DNA of 64,000 nt from Pseudomonas piscis (GCF_009380155.1 NZ_WHUV01000007.1:62001-126000), one strand, 5' to 3'; shown: positions 37,322 to 46,180, numbered from the stretch's first letter. Numbers and translations: made by a program. The notes: a model not told the origin generated them from the letters alone.

Positions 37322-38965
37322 ATGCTGCGACGTTGGACCTGGCTGTGTTTGTGTTTGCTTCCTGGGCTGGCGACGGCCCAGGACGAACCTCTGCGCCTGG
37401 CCTGGAAAACCGCACCGGACAGCGAGCTGGTGAGCCTCTCCAGGACCCAGGTGCTGGCCCGCGAGCCGTTGCCCGAGGACTTGCAAGCGCCCCTGGGCAG
37501 CGTCTGGAAACTCTTCGTCTACGCCTGGCTGGCGGACACCGGCGCCCAGGAACCGGCCTATGCCTGCCAGGGCAAGTCCAAGGAAGAGGTGTACTGCTGC
37601 ACGGTCGGTAACAGCATCGCCCGTGACCAGGCCCTGGTGCGTTCCTGCGGCCTGTACTTCGAGCCTGCGCGCCTCAAGGTGTCGGCCAGTGACTGGCGCA
37701 GTTACTGGCAGGCGCGCCAGGCCCCGGGCTGGCTACAGGATCTGCAGCAGCTGCAGCCACAGACTCGGGTTCCGGTGGCTGAACTGCTGCAAGTCCTGGC
37801 CAGCTTGCCGGCCCGGGATACCGCGCGCCGGGTATTGCTGGACGTGGTACTCAACGCCGGGGATGGCACGGTGGTGGGGGCGCTCGGTGGGCGGCTGCGG
37901 GTCAAGACCTGGAGTTGGCTGGCCGAGCGCGATCCGCAATCGCGCCAGGGCGGTTTCGCCGGTTGGCTGACGGACGGCACGCCGTTGTGGGTCGGTGGCC
38001 GCGGCACTAGCCAGCGGGTCCTCAAGGAGCATGCCCAGGCCCTGGATCAGTTGTTGCCGGTCAACATGCCGCTGGACAAGGGCCGCTGCGTCGAGGTCAG
38101 CCTGTTTTCCCGCTATCCGCTCAAGGGCGTCAGCCAGAATGGCCAACCTGCCAGGCCCGGTGCCCTGCAAGGGGATTACCGCGTGGCGTTCGCCAATGGC
38201 AACCAGTTGGATATCCACAGCGCTGGCGAGTTGTTCCTGCAACAGGAAGGTGCCGCGCAACGTTTGGTGGCGCGCCTGGATCGCGAAGAATACGTGGCCC
38301 GGGTGCTGCAACGCGAAGCCAGCAGCGAGCCACGGGAGGCGGCCAAGGCCCTGGCCGTGGCGATCCGTACCTACCTGTTGCAGAACGCCGCTCGCAGCGG
38401 CGAGTGCCTGAGCATCGACGACAGCAGCAGCCGCCAGCGAGTCGCGCCGCGTCCGGCCACTGCCGAGACCCGGGCCATTGCCGCCTGGACTGGCGACCTG
38501 GTGCTGGCTGGAACCCAGGTCACCTATCACTCCGATCTGCAGGCGCCAGACAAGTTGTCCTGGCAACAGGCGGTGGAGCAGGCCGGTTCAGGCCAGCGCT
38601 ACGACGCTATCCTGCTGCACGCCTATCCGCGTGCCAGCCTCAGCCGTTGGGACAATCCGGTGGCCTCCTGCGAACCCCTGCCGGCGGCCCAGGACTGGCT
38701 GCTGAAACAACGGCGGCGCTGGCGCCAGCCGCTGGAGCAGGAGGTCGGTTACAACGAAGTCAGTCAATTCGCGGTGTGCCGCCTGGGCTTCGGCCGGCCT
38801 TACGTCGATCGCGAGCGACAACGCATCTACGTACGTGGCGTGCTGTCCCTGCAGGACCGCCTCGACCTGACCCACGAATACCTGCACCTGGCCTTCGAAG
38901 CCCATCCCAATGGCCAGGATGAAAACTACATCGAAGGGCTCGCCCGTCATCTCTTACTGGAATAG
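37322..38965 (+). CDS. magE: MagE, DUF2300 protein: PBP-like, SpoIID-like and HExxH segments
   Basis: A 547-residue exported protein (signal peptide to about residue 20), YfaQ/DUF2300. By eye it has three parts. (1) Residues 50-240 follow a penicillin-binding order: S60-V-W-K63 (SxxK), S108-C-G110 in ALVRSCGLYFEP where PBPs have SxN, and K195-T-W197 where PBPs have KTG, followed by GGFAGWLTDGTPLWVGG. (2) Around 324-356, YVARVLQREASSE and AKALAVAIRTYLL match the SpoIID pattern, with Glu332 at the catalytic place. (3) HEYLH at 518-522 plus His528 gives an HExxH near the C-terminus. All three are inference from motifs. It starts 1 bp after magD and ends 3 bp before magF. Confidence 0.75.
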   Translation: MLRRWTWLCLCLLPGLATAQDEPLRLAWKTAPDSELVSLSRTQVLAREPLPEDLQAPLGSVWKLFVYAWLADTGAQEPAYACQGKSKEEVYCCTVGNSIARDQALVRSCGLYFEPARLKVSASDWRSYWQARQAPGWLQDLQQLQPQTRVPVAELLQVLASLPARDTARRVLLDVVLNAGDGTVVGALGGRLRVKTWSWLAERDPQSRQGGFAGWLTDGTPLWVGGRGTSQRVLKEHAQALDQLLPVNMPLDKGRCVEVSLFSRYPLKGVSQNGQPARPGALQGDYRVAFANGNQLDIHSAGELFLQQEGAAQRLVARLDREEYVARVLQREASSEPREAAKALAVAIRTYLLQNAARSGECLSIDDSSSRQRVAPRPATAETRAIAAWTGDLVLAGTQVTYHSDLQAPDKLSWQQAVEQAGSGQRYDAILLHAYPRASLSRWDNPVASCEPLPAAQDWLLKQRRRWRQPLEQEVGYNEVSQFAVCRLGFGRPYVDRERQRIYVRGVLSLQDRLDLTHEYLHLAFEAHPNGQDENYIEGLARHLLLE

Positions 38966-38968
38966 GTC

Positions 38969-39784
38969 ATGAAATTTCCTGCTTCCCCGGTGCTCCTGTT
39001 CCTTTGTGGAATGTTCAGCCTGCCTGTGGCCCTGGCCGACAGCGGCATCCAGCTCGACACTCCCAAAGGTGGTTGGCGTACCCGCGCCGACGACGGCGAA
39101 CAGTATCGCCAGAGCGTCAACTACCCGGCTTCTTCGGTTAACACTCCACAAGGCCAGGCCGATACTGCGCGCATCCGTGGGCAGATCAAGGGGGCGCCCA
39201 AGTCTTCGCAGCCGGGCAAGCTGATCGTCAATGGCGTCAGCATGCCGCTCAAGGTGGACGAAGACGGCGGCTTCGACCGGCCCTATTCGTTCCCCAACGG
39301 CAGTAACAGCGTCGAGGTGCGCAGCCCCGACGGCCAGCAGCGCAAGCGTGTGCAGTTCCTCAACACCGGCGGTGGCGTCACGCCGCCCAAGCTGCGGGTG
39401 CTGTTGTCCTGGGACAGCGACAACACCGACCTGGACCTGCACCTGGTGACTCCGGATGGCGCCCATATCTGGTACGGCGATCGAGTGGCTCCCAATGGCG
39501 CGGCCCTGGACGTCGATGTGACCACCGGCTACGGGCCGGAGATCTTCTCCATGCCGGTACCGCTCAAGGGCCAGTACCTGGTGTATGTGAACTACTACGG
39601 TGGCGGCTATCGCACCGACGACGACGGTGACGGCGGCCAGGATAACGCCGTGCAGCCCCTGACCACCGCCCAGGTCACGGTGATCACCGAGGAAGGCACG
39701 CCGGACGAGAAGAGCGAGTCGTTCATCGTGCCGATGCGCGCCCCTGGCGAACTGACCCTGGTACGCAGCTTCAGTTATCCGTGA
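38969..39784 (+). CDS. magF: MagF, DUF2135 exported protein
   Basis: A 271-residue exported protein with a signal peptide ending ALADS and a DUF2135 domain (YfaP). The core reads KLRVLLSWDSDNTDLDLHLVTPDGAH, then GPEIFSMPVPLKGQYLVYVNYYGGG, and ends MRAPGELTLVRSFSYP. It is a diverged paralogue of MagA at the other end of the operon. The WDSDNTDLDLHLVTP acidic strand pattern could bind a metal ion, as in some secreted beta-sandwiches. ATG follows the magE stop by 3 bp. It is the last gene of the operon. Confidence 0.85.
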   Translation: MKFPASPVLLFLCGMFSLPVALADSGIQLDTPKGGWRTRADDGEQYRQSVNYPASSVNTPQGQADTARIRGQIKGAPKSSQPGKLIVNGVSMPLKVDEDGGFDRPYSFPNGSNSVEVRSPDGQQRKRVQFLNTGGGVTPPKLRVLLSWDSDNTDLDLHLVTPDGAHIWYGDRVAPNGAALDVDVTTGYGPEIFSMPVPLKGQYLVYVNYYGGGYRTDDDGDGGQDNAVQPLTTAQVTVITEEGTPDEKSESFIVPMRAPGELTLVRSFSYP

Positions 39785-39813
39785 TCGGCGCCGGTCAACG
39801 GCTCATGGGTTTA

Positions 39814-39827
39814 TTGCCCTGAGACAA
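39814..39827 (+). promoter_or_regulatory. FNR/DNR-like half-conserved box upstream of nirK
   Basis: TTGCCCTGAGACAA keeps the outer TTG-N8-CAA of the FNR/DNR box (6 of 10 fixed bases). A TGCAAT -10 candidate at 39850-39855 would put the box centre at about -41.5 from the start point, the class II position. The box lies inside a 9-bp inverted repeat (GGCGCCGGT at 39787-39795 and its complement at 39829-39837). Confidence 0.45.
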
Positions 39828-39887
39828 TACCGGCGCCCGGCGTTTGCCTTGCAATGAATCACCATTCGTCGGCAAGGAAACGCAAGC

Positions 39888-40979
39888 ATGGGTGCTATTC
39901 AATCGTGGTTGAAGTGGTGTGTGGTAGCTGGCGGTTGGGCTTCTGGCCTGGCGTTGGCAGCGGGTGCGGACGGTCTGCAACGGGTCAAGGTGGAGTTGGT
40001 GACGCCGCCCCAGGTGCATGCTCACGAGCAGGTGGTCAGCGGACCGCCCAAGGTGATGCAGTTCCACATGCGCGTCGAAGAGAAAAAGATGGTGGTGGAT
40101 GACCAGGGCACCACGCTGCAAGCCATGACTTTCAATGGCTCCATGCCCGGCCCGACCCTGGTGGTGCACGAGGGCGACTACGTCGAGCTGACCCTGAGCA
40201 ACCCGGCCAGCAACAGCATGCCCCATAACATCGATTTCCACGCGGCCACTGGCGCCCTGGGTGGTGCGGCGCTGACCCAGGTGACCCCGGGCCAGGAGGT
40301 GGTATTGCGCTTCAAGGCCGATCGCAGTGGCACCTTCGTCTACCACTGCGCTCCTTCGGGCATGGTGCCGTGGCATGTGGTTTCCGGCATGAGTGGCACC
40401 CTTATGGTGCTGCCGCGCGATGGCCTGAAAGACTCGGCTGGCAAGCCCCTGCATTATGACCGGGCCTATACCATCGGCGAGTTCGACCTCTACATTCCCA
40501 AGGACAAGGACGGGCATTACAAGGATTATCCGAACCTGGCCTCCAGCTACCCGGATACCCACGCGGTGATGCGCACCCTGACTCCGAGCCACGTGGTGTT
40601 CAACGGTCGGGTCGGCGCCCTGACCGGAGCCAACGCGCTGACCGCCAAGGTCGGCGAAAGCGTGCTGTTCATTCACTCGCAAGCCAATCGCGACAGCCGC
40701 CCGCATCTGATCGGCGGCCACGGCGACTGGGTCTGGACCACCGGCAAGTTCGCCAACGCCCCGCAACGCAACCTGGAAACCTGGTTCATCCCCGGTGGCT
40801 CGGCCCTGGCGGCGCTCTACACCTTCAAGCAGCCGGGCACCTATGTGTACCTCAGCCACAACCTGATCGAGGCCATGGATCTGGGGGCTCTGGCGCAGGT
40901 CAAGGTCGAGGGGCAGTGGGATGACGACCTGATGACCCAGGTCAAGGCGCCGGGACCGATAGCGCCGGGCAAGCAATAG
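39888..40979 (+). CDS. nirK: Copper-containing nitrite reductase NirK
   Basis: A 363-residue periplasmic enzyme reducing nitrite to nitric oxide. With a constant offset of 18 from the Alcaligenes faecalis numbering, every ligand is found: type 1 copper His113, Cys154, His163, Met168; type 2 copper His118, His153, His324; catalytic Asp116 and His273. The signal peptide ends near LALAAGA. Two cupredoxin domains, normal length. No norCB or other denitrification gene is in the window, and the gene sits alone between magF and a convergent hydrolase, so it may have arrived separately or serve nitrite detoxification. An FNR/DNR-like box suggests low-oxygen control. Confidence 0.95.
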   Translation: MGAIQSWLKWCVVAGGWASGLALAAGADGLQRVKVELVTPPQVHAHEQVVSGPPKVMQFHMRVEEKKMVVDDQGTTLQAMTFNGSMPGPTLVVHEGDYVELTLSNPASNSMPHNIDFHAATGALGGAALTQVTPGQEVVLRFKADRSGTFVYHCAPSGMVPWHVVSGMSGTLMVLPRDGLKDSAGKPLHYDRAYTIGEFDLYIPKDKDGHYKDYPNLASSYPDTHAVMRTLTPSHVVFNGRVGALTGANALTAKVGESVLFIHSQANRDSRPHLIGGHGDWVWTTGKFANAPQRNLETWFIPGGSALAALYTFKQPGTYVYLSHNLIEAMDLGALAQVKVEGQWDDDLMTQVKAPGPIAPGKQ

Positions 40980-41039
40980 TTCTGGACGGGTGCTGCGCCG
41001 CAGGTTGAAGCCATGGACCCGCGGCGCCGTGGACAATGC

Positions 41040-42122
41040 TCAGAGGTTGAGGATGAACTTCAGATAGCCCGGATACACTTGGCGCCAGTCGTCCTGGAAG
41101 CTGTGGCCCTGATCGTGTTCGTGGCTCTGCAACTGATTGCCAGGCTCCAGGGCCTGTTGCGTGGCGACTGTGAGCTTCTGATTGCTTTCGTGCTCCTTGG
41201 CGCCATGGACGATGACGATGCGCTTGTCCCGAGCTTTGGATTCGCCAAAGGGAATCCGGTAGCCGCCGGGTGACAACAATAGTGCGCCGCTGTACTGCTG
41301 TGGGTACTCGGCGATCAGGTGCGAGGCATGCTCGGCCCCCTGGGAGAAGCCCATCAGGGCAATTCGCGAGCGATCGATGCGGGTCTGCTTCTCCAGCTTC
41401 TTCAGGGCCGCACTGACGGCCTCCTGAGTCGGTGCCACCGACTTTTGCTGCCACATGAATTGATGCTCATCGCGCTTGAGGGTGCCATTGATACCCACCA
41501 GAACCGCTTTTTCCCCCAGCAGGTCGGTACGCATATCGAGGTCGTCGCTGCCTTCGGTACCGAACCCCGACAACCAGACCAGCACTGGCCAGCCTGCGGC
41601 CGGCGCCTTGCCCTGGGGAATGCTGAAGGCCGCGAGGCCCGCATCCCTGGCCTTGGCCGGGTAGTTCTTCTCGGCGGCTTGCAGCAGCTTCTTGTAGGCC
41701 GGGTCTTGCTGAAGGCCTTGCAGTTCGTCGTCCTCCTTGAGGATCACCAACTGCCAGAAGCCGCGCTCGCGGGCCTGGTCGAGGTATTGGGCGGCGCGCT
41801 TGTTCTTGTCCATGGCGGCCAGGCTGCCGGCGGCCTGGTAGGAGGCGAAGGCATTCTTCGGGTCGAGACGAGCGGCGGTCAGGTAGTAAGCCAGGGCGCC
41901 GGCATAGTTGTCGTGCTGGCTTTTTTCATTGTCCCCGGCTTCGATGAAGTCTTCGGGACTGGCATCGTCCAGGTACAGGTTGGCCATACCCGCCAGGCCC
42001 TGCCAACGGCCTTTGGCAACGTCTTCCGATGCTTGCGCATGGGCGTCGATACTGGTCAGGCTGAGGATGGAGAATAATGAGAGAAACGACAGTGGCAGGC
42101 GTACTGCGGCCGGCAACGACAT
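41040..42122 (-). CDS. Exported alpha/beta hydrolase with N-terminal TPR-like region
   Basis: A 360-residue protein with a signal peptide ending DAHA. Residues 60-150 resemble one or two TPR helices (NYAGALAYYLTAARLDPKNAFASYQAAGSLAAM). From about 165 comes an esterase/dienelactone-hydrolase-like alpha/beta domain: PAAGWPVLVWLSGFG oxyanion strand, nucleophile elbow ALMGFSQGAEHAS (GxSxG), and a likely catalytic His in HDQGHSFQDDW. Substrate unknown; a periplasmic esterase is the most that can be said. It is convergent with nirK and lies leftward of the amidase-like pair. Confidence 0.75.
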   Translation of the reverse strand: MSLPAAVRLPLSFLSLFSILSLTSIDAHAQASEDVAKGRWQGLAGMANLYLDDASPEDFIEAGDNEKSQHDNYAGALAYYLTAARLDPKNAFASYQAAGSLAAMDKNKRAAQYLDQARERGFWQLVILKEDDELQGLQQDPAYKKLLQAAEKNYPAKARDAGLAAFSIPQGKAPAAGWPVLVWLSGFGTEGSDDLDMRTDLLGEKAVLVGINGTLKRDEHQFMWQQKSVAPTQEAVSAALKKLEKQTRIDRSRIALMGFSQGAEHASHLIAEYPQQYSGALLLSPGGYRIPFGESKARDKRIVIVHGAKEHESNQKLTVATQQALEPGNQLQSHEHDQGHSFQDDWRQVYPGYLKFILNL

Positions 42123-42247
42123 GACTGGAAGTCCTTTTTCAGAGAGGAACGCCCCGGGAGCGGGCCCGGGGCGGCGCGCAGCTTAGCACGCCGTCCGATC
42201 TGTCTCGATCTTTGGCAAGAGCAGCCGACTTGGCGCCGGCTACAGGC

Positions 42248-42697
42248 TCAGTCGCTTTGATCGGCAGTGGAAATCACTTCGTCGATCTTCCAGCAGCCCT
42301 TGTCCTTGATCATGCGCACATCGACGATCTGGGTGGTGTCCGGCGTGTTGCCCAGGGTCACTTGTTCCTTGGCGCTGGAGCCCTGGATCTGCGGTTCGCT
42401 GACCTGGATCTGGGTCAGCCATTCATCCATGTAGTCCTGGGCCTTGAGGAAGTAGTCCTCTTCCAGGCCGTCGGGACTTGCCATCTGTTTCTTGATCTTG
42501 GCGATCAGCGACTCCGAGACGTACTTTTTCATTTCGGGGGCGTTGTCGGTGACTGGATCCTTGTCCTGGCTGTAGGTCTGCAGGTACCAGCTGTAGAACG
42601 CCTGGGTTACAGGTTTGGGCGAACTGGCGCAATCGGCGATGGCCAGCGGCTGATGCAGGGCAATGGCCGCCAGCAGCGAGCAGAAGAGCATTCTCAT
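42248..42697 (-). CDS. DUF3828 exported protein, candidate immunity partner
   Basis: A 149-residue exported protein: the signal peptide ends about LAIADC and the mature part has an NTF2-like DUF3828 pattern (VTQAFYSWYLQTYSQDKDP ... YVSESLIAKIKKQ ... DYFLKAQDYMDEW ... VTLGN ... VDVRMIKDKGCWKIDEV). It follows the CHAP-like gene by 10 bp on the same strand. A periplasmic protein encoded directly after a small peptidoglycan amidase-like protein without signal peptide is the usual layout of a type VI secretion effector and its immunity protein; this role is inferred from context only. Two Cys in the mature part could form a disulfide. Confidence 0.65.
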   Translation of the reverse strand: MRMLFCSLLAAIALHQPLAIADCASSPKPVTQAFYSWYLQTYSQDKDPVTDNAPEMKKYVSESLIAKIKKQMASPDGLEEDYFLKAQDYMDEWLTQIQVSEPQIQGSSAKEQVTLGNTPDTTQIVDVRMIKDKGCWKIDEVISTADQSD

Positions 42698-42707
42698 GGG
42701 GAACCCC

Positions 42708-43079
42708 TTACGGATGACGGTAGATTTTGTATTCAGGCTTCTGTACCCGATAGGAGTGCCCCGGGTAGAAGCCGTGCAACTGCTTGAAGTCTGACACCCA
42801 AAGTTTGCCGTTGAACATCGCCATATGCCCGTGGGGATGGCCGGGAATGGGTTGGATGATCACCACGTCACCTGCTTGCGGTGCCTGGCCGGCAGGTTGC
42901 TCGACAAAACCAGCCGAGGTCAGGGAGGAACCAAAGTCCTTGGCCGAGTGCTTCCTGTGCAGGATTACGCCACCGCCGCCGGCTTCGATCGCCTGTCGGG
43001 TATAAGCCGCGCAGCGCCCGGTACTACCGGCGTGGGCGTGGCTGTTCAAGTGGTCGATTGCGGCTTCTTTATTCCACAT
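42708..43079 (-). CDS. Small CHAP/NlpC-like amidase, candidate antibacterial effector
   Basis: A 123-residue protein without signal peptide. Cys23 in GRCAAYTRQAIEAGG heads a helix; AGDVVIIQPIPGHPHGHMAMFNGKLWVSDF provides His85 on a strand (GHMAMFNG, as GHVAIV in CHAP domains) and a following Asp97. This Cys-His order and size match CHAP/NlpC-P60 amidases of the Tae type. Lack of a signal peptide together with a downstream periplasmic partner suggests delivery by a secretion system. No type VI genes are in the window. Its ribosome binding site is poor (AGGA only 1 nt from ATG 43079), so expression or start is uncertain. Confidence 0.65.
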   Translation of the reverse strand: MWNKEAAIDHLNSHAHAGSTGRCAAYTRQAIEAGGGGVILHRKHSAKDFGSSLTSAGFVEQPAGQAPQAGDVVIIQPIPGHPHGHMAMFNGKLWVSDFKQLHGFYPGHSYRVQKPEYKIYRHP

Positions 43080-43394
43080 TCCTGATCATCCGTGAGTCCT
43101 GGAGAGCGGCGATTTTATTCTTGCTGCGAGCGTCCCTGAAATACTGGCTAAATGCCTTGTAATGGCGCTTTGGGTGGTGGTTCACAGTTCTCTGGGGATG
43201 TTTGGGGCAGGCGCTGCGGCCAGCAGAGGTATGGGAAATACCTGCGCTGGGATTCAGGAGGTTAGCTATGGGTTGGCCTGGAATATAGGGGCAACGGGCG
43301 CTTCATGCGGATGGTTGATACCGGGCATCTCACATGGAGCTTTTTAGAGGCCCTTTCGCTCGCATTGCGTGAAGGTGGTTTTCCAGGCATTAAA

Positions 43395-43415
43395 AAGCCG
43401 GCTTGTGGCCGGCTT
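43395..43415 (-). terminator. Orphan rho-independent terminator (leftward)
   Basis: An 8-bp stem (AAGCCGGC / GCCGGCTT) with a 5-nt loop is followed on the minus strand by a T run (TTTTTA). It lies about 300 bp beyond the ppa terminator and has no protein gene ending at it, so it implies a separate leftward transcript. Confidence 0.75.
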
Positions 43416-43714
43416 CTCGGGGGTTGGCTTGGCTTATTTTTGGTAAGCCGCACCAGCCTGCAAAACGTACACCCAGCTCTTGCGGCTGGCTGTGGGACTG
43501 GCGGGAAAGTCATCCGCCTCGTCGGGCGATCTGGCCATGGGGGCCGATGCGCAAAGGTGGGGCGCAGCATACGCATGTTCGTCGGGAATTCCCAGTACGA
43601 AGCGCGACCCAGAGGCCTTGAGGGCGAAAATAGTGCCCAGCGGCTGTTACGGGATGCATGGCCGGCTGGGTCTTGTTATCGACAAGCGGCCCCTGCGAGT
43701 GCTGGTAGGTACAA

Positions 43715-43740
43715 AAAAGCCCCGATCACTCGGGGCTTTT
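43715..43740. terminator. ppa rho-independent terminator
   Basis: A 10-bp stem (AAAAGCCCCG / CGGGGCTTTT) with a 6-nt loop lies 36 bp after the ppa stop. T runs are present on both strands. Confidence 0.9.
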
Positions 43741-43775
43741 CTTGAAGCGTGTCGCTCGAAGCTTGTAGTTGCTTC

Positions 43776-44303
43776 TCAGCCCTTGTAGGCGGCAACCGAC
43801 TTCTGGATCTCGGCGCGGGCGGCGTCAGCGTTGCCCCAGCCATCGATCTTCACCCACTTGCCTTTCTCCAGATCCTTGTAGTTCTCGAAGAAGTGCTTGA
43901 TCTGCTCCAGCAGCAGCGCTGGCAGGTCGGTGTATTCCTTCACGTCCACGTACAGCTGGGACAGTTTGTCGTGAGGAACGGCGATCACCTTGGCGTCGCC
44001 GCCGCCATCGTCGGTCATGTTCAGGATGCCGACCGGACGAGCACGGATCACCGAACCCGGAGCTACCGGGTAGGGAGTCACGACCAGCACGTCCAGGGGG
44101 TCGCCGTCGTCGGCCAGGGTGTTAGGGATGAAACCGTAGTTGGCCGGGTAGAACATCGGGGTGGCCATGAAACGGTCAACGAACAGGCAGTCGCTGTCTT
44201 TGTCGATTTCGTATTTGATCGGCGCGTGGTTGGCCGGGATTTCGATCGCGACGTAGATGTCGTTCGGCAGGTCCTTGCCCGCTGGAATCTTGCTGTAGCT
44301 CAT
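43776..44303 (-). CDS. ppa: Inorganic pyrophosphatase
   Basis: A 175-residue family I soluble pyrophosphatase, a hexameric Mg-dependent enzyme that hydrolyses PPi. Signatures: [45 protein letters not shown] with the catalytic aspartates, and [23 protein letters not shown] 44303 gives the exact length of the P. aeruginosa enzyme; an in-frame ATG at 44330 is rejected. It has its own promoter and terminator, so it is monocistronic. Confidence 0.97.
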   Translation of the reverse strand: MSYSKIPAGKDLPNDIYVAIEIPANHAPIKYEIDKDSDCLFVDRFMATPMFYPANYGFIPNTLADDGDPLDVLVVTPYPVAPGSVIRARPVGILNMTDDGGGDAKVIAVPHDKLSQLYVDVKEYTDLPALLLEQIKHFFENYKDLEKGKWVKIDGWGNADAARAEIQKSVAAYKG

Positions 44304-44342
44304 TGGGCGTTGCCCCCGTTGATTGACCAAAAAGTGGCGCAG

Positions 44343-44372
44343 ATTATAGACACACTCCGCTATCTATGCCAC
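44343..44372 (-). promoter_or_regulatory. Sigma-70 promoter of ppa
   Basis: On the minus strand a perfect TATAAT (44348-44343) is preceded 18 bp upstream by GTGGCA (44372-44367, 4 of 6 to TTGACA). The start point would lie about 35 nt before the ppa ATG, fitting a housekeeping gene. Confidence 0.65.
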
Positions 44373-44474
44373 GTGCCGAGGGTCGTAGAACCTTGGTCGC
44401 GGCGCCTTGCAGGCGAGCCTGGCATGGCCTGTCGCAGTGCCTTCGGATGAATGACGTAACTGCCTGGCAAGACA

Positions 44475-45287
44475 TTAGTGCTGCGCTTGATAGACCGGAT
44501 CGTGGGCCTGAAGTTGCTGCAACCTCGCCAGTGGGTCTTGCCGGTAGAACAACCGTAGCTGTTCATAGACCTGTGGATAGGCCGCTACCAGCAAATCCGG
44601 AGCGCTGAAGAAATACTCGCTGGTCACCGCGAAGAATTCCGCGGGGTTCTCCGCTGCGTAGGGATCGATGGCTGTCTCGCTATCCGGGTCCTCGTCCAGC
44701 TGGCGATTGAGATCGTCGTAGGCGGTCTGCATGACTTGGGCCCAGTCGCTGACGCGCATGTCCCTGTGGAGTGGTGGAAGGCCGTTGGCGTCGCCGTTGA
44801 GCATGTCCAGCTTGTGGGCCAGCTCATGGATCACCAGGTTGTAGGCCTCCCAGCCACCGCTGGCCAGGACCCCGGGCCACGCCAGGATGACCGGCCCTTG
44901 TTGCCAGGCTTCGCCGCTGTGTTCGCCGTCCCATTCGTGCTCGATGCCACTAGCATCGCGATGGCGCTGGGGGCTTTTGAAGTCGTCGGGGTAGAGGATG
45001 ATTTCGTGGAAACCCTGGTACCAGTTCAGGTCGCCCAGGTGCAGCAACGGCAGTTGGGCCTGGGCGGCCAGCAACAGGCGCTGTTCCTGGTGCAGCTCGA
45101 CCCCTGGCAGGGCTGTCAGGTGCTTGTCGTCCAGGAACAGCACGCTGGCTTCGCGCAACCACTGGTCCTCGGCGGCGCTGATGCCGTCGAGGAATGGCAA
45201 TTGCTGGCGGACCTGCTGCCAGGTCCGGTCGCTGACCGGATGCCTGGCCAGCCGGCGTTTACGGCGCCAGGCACTCAAGGACCACAT
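44475..45287 (-). CDS. mtfA: MtfA-type zinc peptidase
   Basis: A 270-residue cytosolic aminopeptidase-type protein (DUF980). His154-Glu-Leu-Ala-His158 (VIHELAHKLDMLNG) is the zinc site and the later ENPAEFFAVTSEYFF supplies the third ligand region. GFHEIILYPDDF and PVILAWPGVLASG are family segments. In E. coli MtfA binds the Mlc repressor and is activated by it; whether Pseudomonas has an equivalent target is unknown. It follows dedA by 5 bp on the same strand, so the two form an operon. Confidence 0.9.
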   Translation of the reverse strand: MWSLSAWRRKRRLARHPVSDRTWQQVRQQLPFLDGISAAEDQWLREASVLFLDDKHLTALPGVELHQEQRLLLAAQAQLPLLHLGDLNWYQGFHEIILYPDDFKSPQRHRDASGIEHEWDGEHSGEAWQQGPVILAWPGVLASGGWEAYNLVIHELAHKLDMLNGDANGLPPLHRDMRVSDWAQVMQTAYDDLNRQLDEDPDSETAIDPYAAENPAEFFAVTSEYFFSAPDLLVAAYPQVYEQLRLFYRQDPLARLQQLQAHDPVYQAQH

Positions 45288-45292
45288 GCCGC

Positions 45293-45949
45293 TCAGCGGC
45301 TCCCGGCTTTTTCAGCGCCACGCCCGAAGCGGCTGCGCAGCACGCCGATGATCATCGGCACCAGGGACAGCAGGATGATCGCCACCACCAGCAGCGACAG
45401 GTTCTTCTTGATGAATGGCACGTTGCCGAAGAAGTAGCCCAGGGTCACCAGGCCACCGACCCAGAGGATGGTGCCCGCCACGCTGAAAGCGAAGAAACGC
45501 GGGTAGGGCATTCTCGCCACGCCGGCCACGAAAGGCGCGAAAGTCCGGATGATGGGCAGGAAGCGCGCCAGGGTCACGGTCTTGCCACCGTGTTTTTCAT
45601 AGAAATCGTGGGTTTTCTGCAGGTAGTCGCGGCGGAAGATCTTCGAGTCGGGGTTGCTGAACAAGCGTTCTCCAGCCGTTCGTCCGATCACATAGTTGGT
45701 GCTGTCGCCCAGGATCGCCGCCAGCATCAGCAGCCCGCCCAGTAGCACCGGGTCCATGCCGCCACCGGCAGCCACCGCGCCGGCGATGAACAGCAACGAA
45801 TCCCCCGGCAGGAAGGGGGTCACCACCAGGCCGGTCTCGCAGAAGATCACCAGGAACAGGATGGCGTAGATCCAGGGCCCGTAGTTGGTCACCAGCATGT
45901 CGAGATAGACGTCGAGATGGAGGATTAGGTCGATCGGGTTGAAATCCAT
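45293..45949 (-). CDS. DedA-family membrane protein
   Basis: A 218-residue inner-membrane protein of the DedA/VTT family, now linked to undecaprenyl-phosphate or phospholipid transport. Features: N-terminal [36 protein letters not shown], the central [33 protein letters not shown] (the conserved RF.P..R stretch) and two C-terminal helices. It ends in a basic tail. It is first of a two-gene unit with mtfA. The DedA branch closest to YqjA/DedA proper is suggested by length; substrate not assignable. Confidence 0.9.
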   Translation of the reverse strand: MDFNPIDLILHLDVYLDMLVTNYGPWIYAILFLVIFCETGLVVTPFLPGDSLLFIAGAVAAGGGMDPVLLGGLLMLAAILGDSTNYVIGRTAGERLFSNPDSKIFRRDYLQKTHDFYEKHGGKTVTLARFLPIIRTFAPFVAGVARMPYPRFFAFSVAGTILWVGGLVTLGYFFGNVPFIKKNLSLLVVAIILLSLVPMIIGVLRSRFGRGAEKAGSR

Positions 45950-46180
45950 TGAAGCACCTGTGGTGATGGCCTGACTCGGCAGGCCTGTGCGATTGCTTTA
46001 AGAAAAGGGCTATGAAGGGATGCGACTTTTCTTGGGGGGCGGAAAGGTCGGCATTATAAAGGCTGGCAGGTGAAATGCGTGTTCAGATTGTAGCGGCACA
46101 TGTCGATCCGCAACCTGTCGGCACGCTGATAGGCTCCGCGGTCTGGGACCGGGGGCGAATGCCGATCAGTTAAGGAGAGG

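Larger units (their letters stand above)
43080..43775. other. 696-bp region with no convincing protein gene
   Basis: This stretch has several short open frames (for example 43262-43576 minus, 43305-43745 plus, 43162-43347 plus), but none has a credible ribosome binding site, codon use or family signature. It carries two terminator hairpins (43395-43415 and 43715-43740), the second belonging to ppa. It also has structured segments such as CCCAGCGGC/GCCGGCTGGG around 43637-43670 and CTTGT/ACAAG just after. A small RNA read leftward between the two terminators is possible. It could equally be a gene remnant. Confidence 0.5.

Noticed and set aside
43162-43745. Short open frames of 61-146 codons in the gap before ppa
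   Set aside because: No good ribosome binding sites, overlapping frames on both strands, and they run through terminator hairpins; treated as non-coding.
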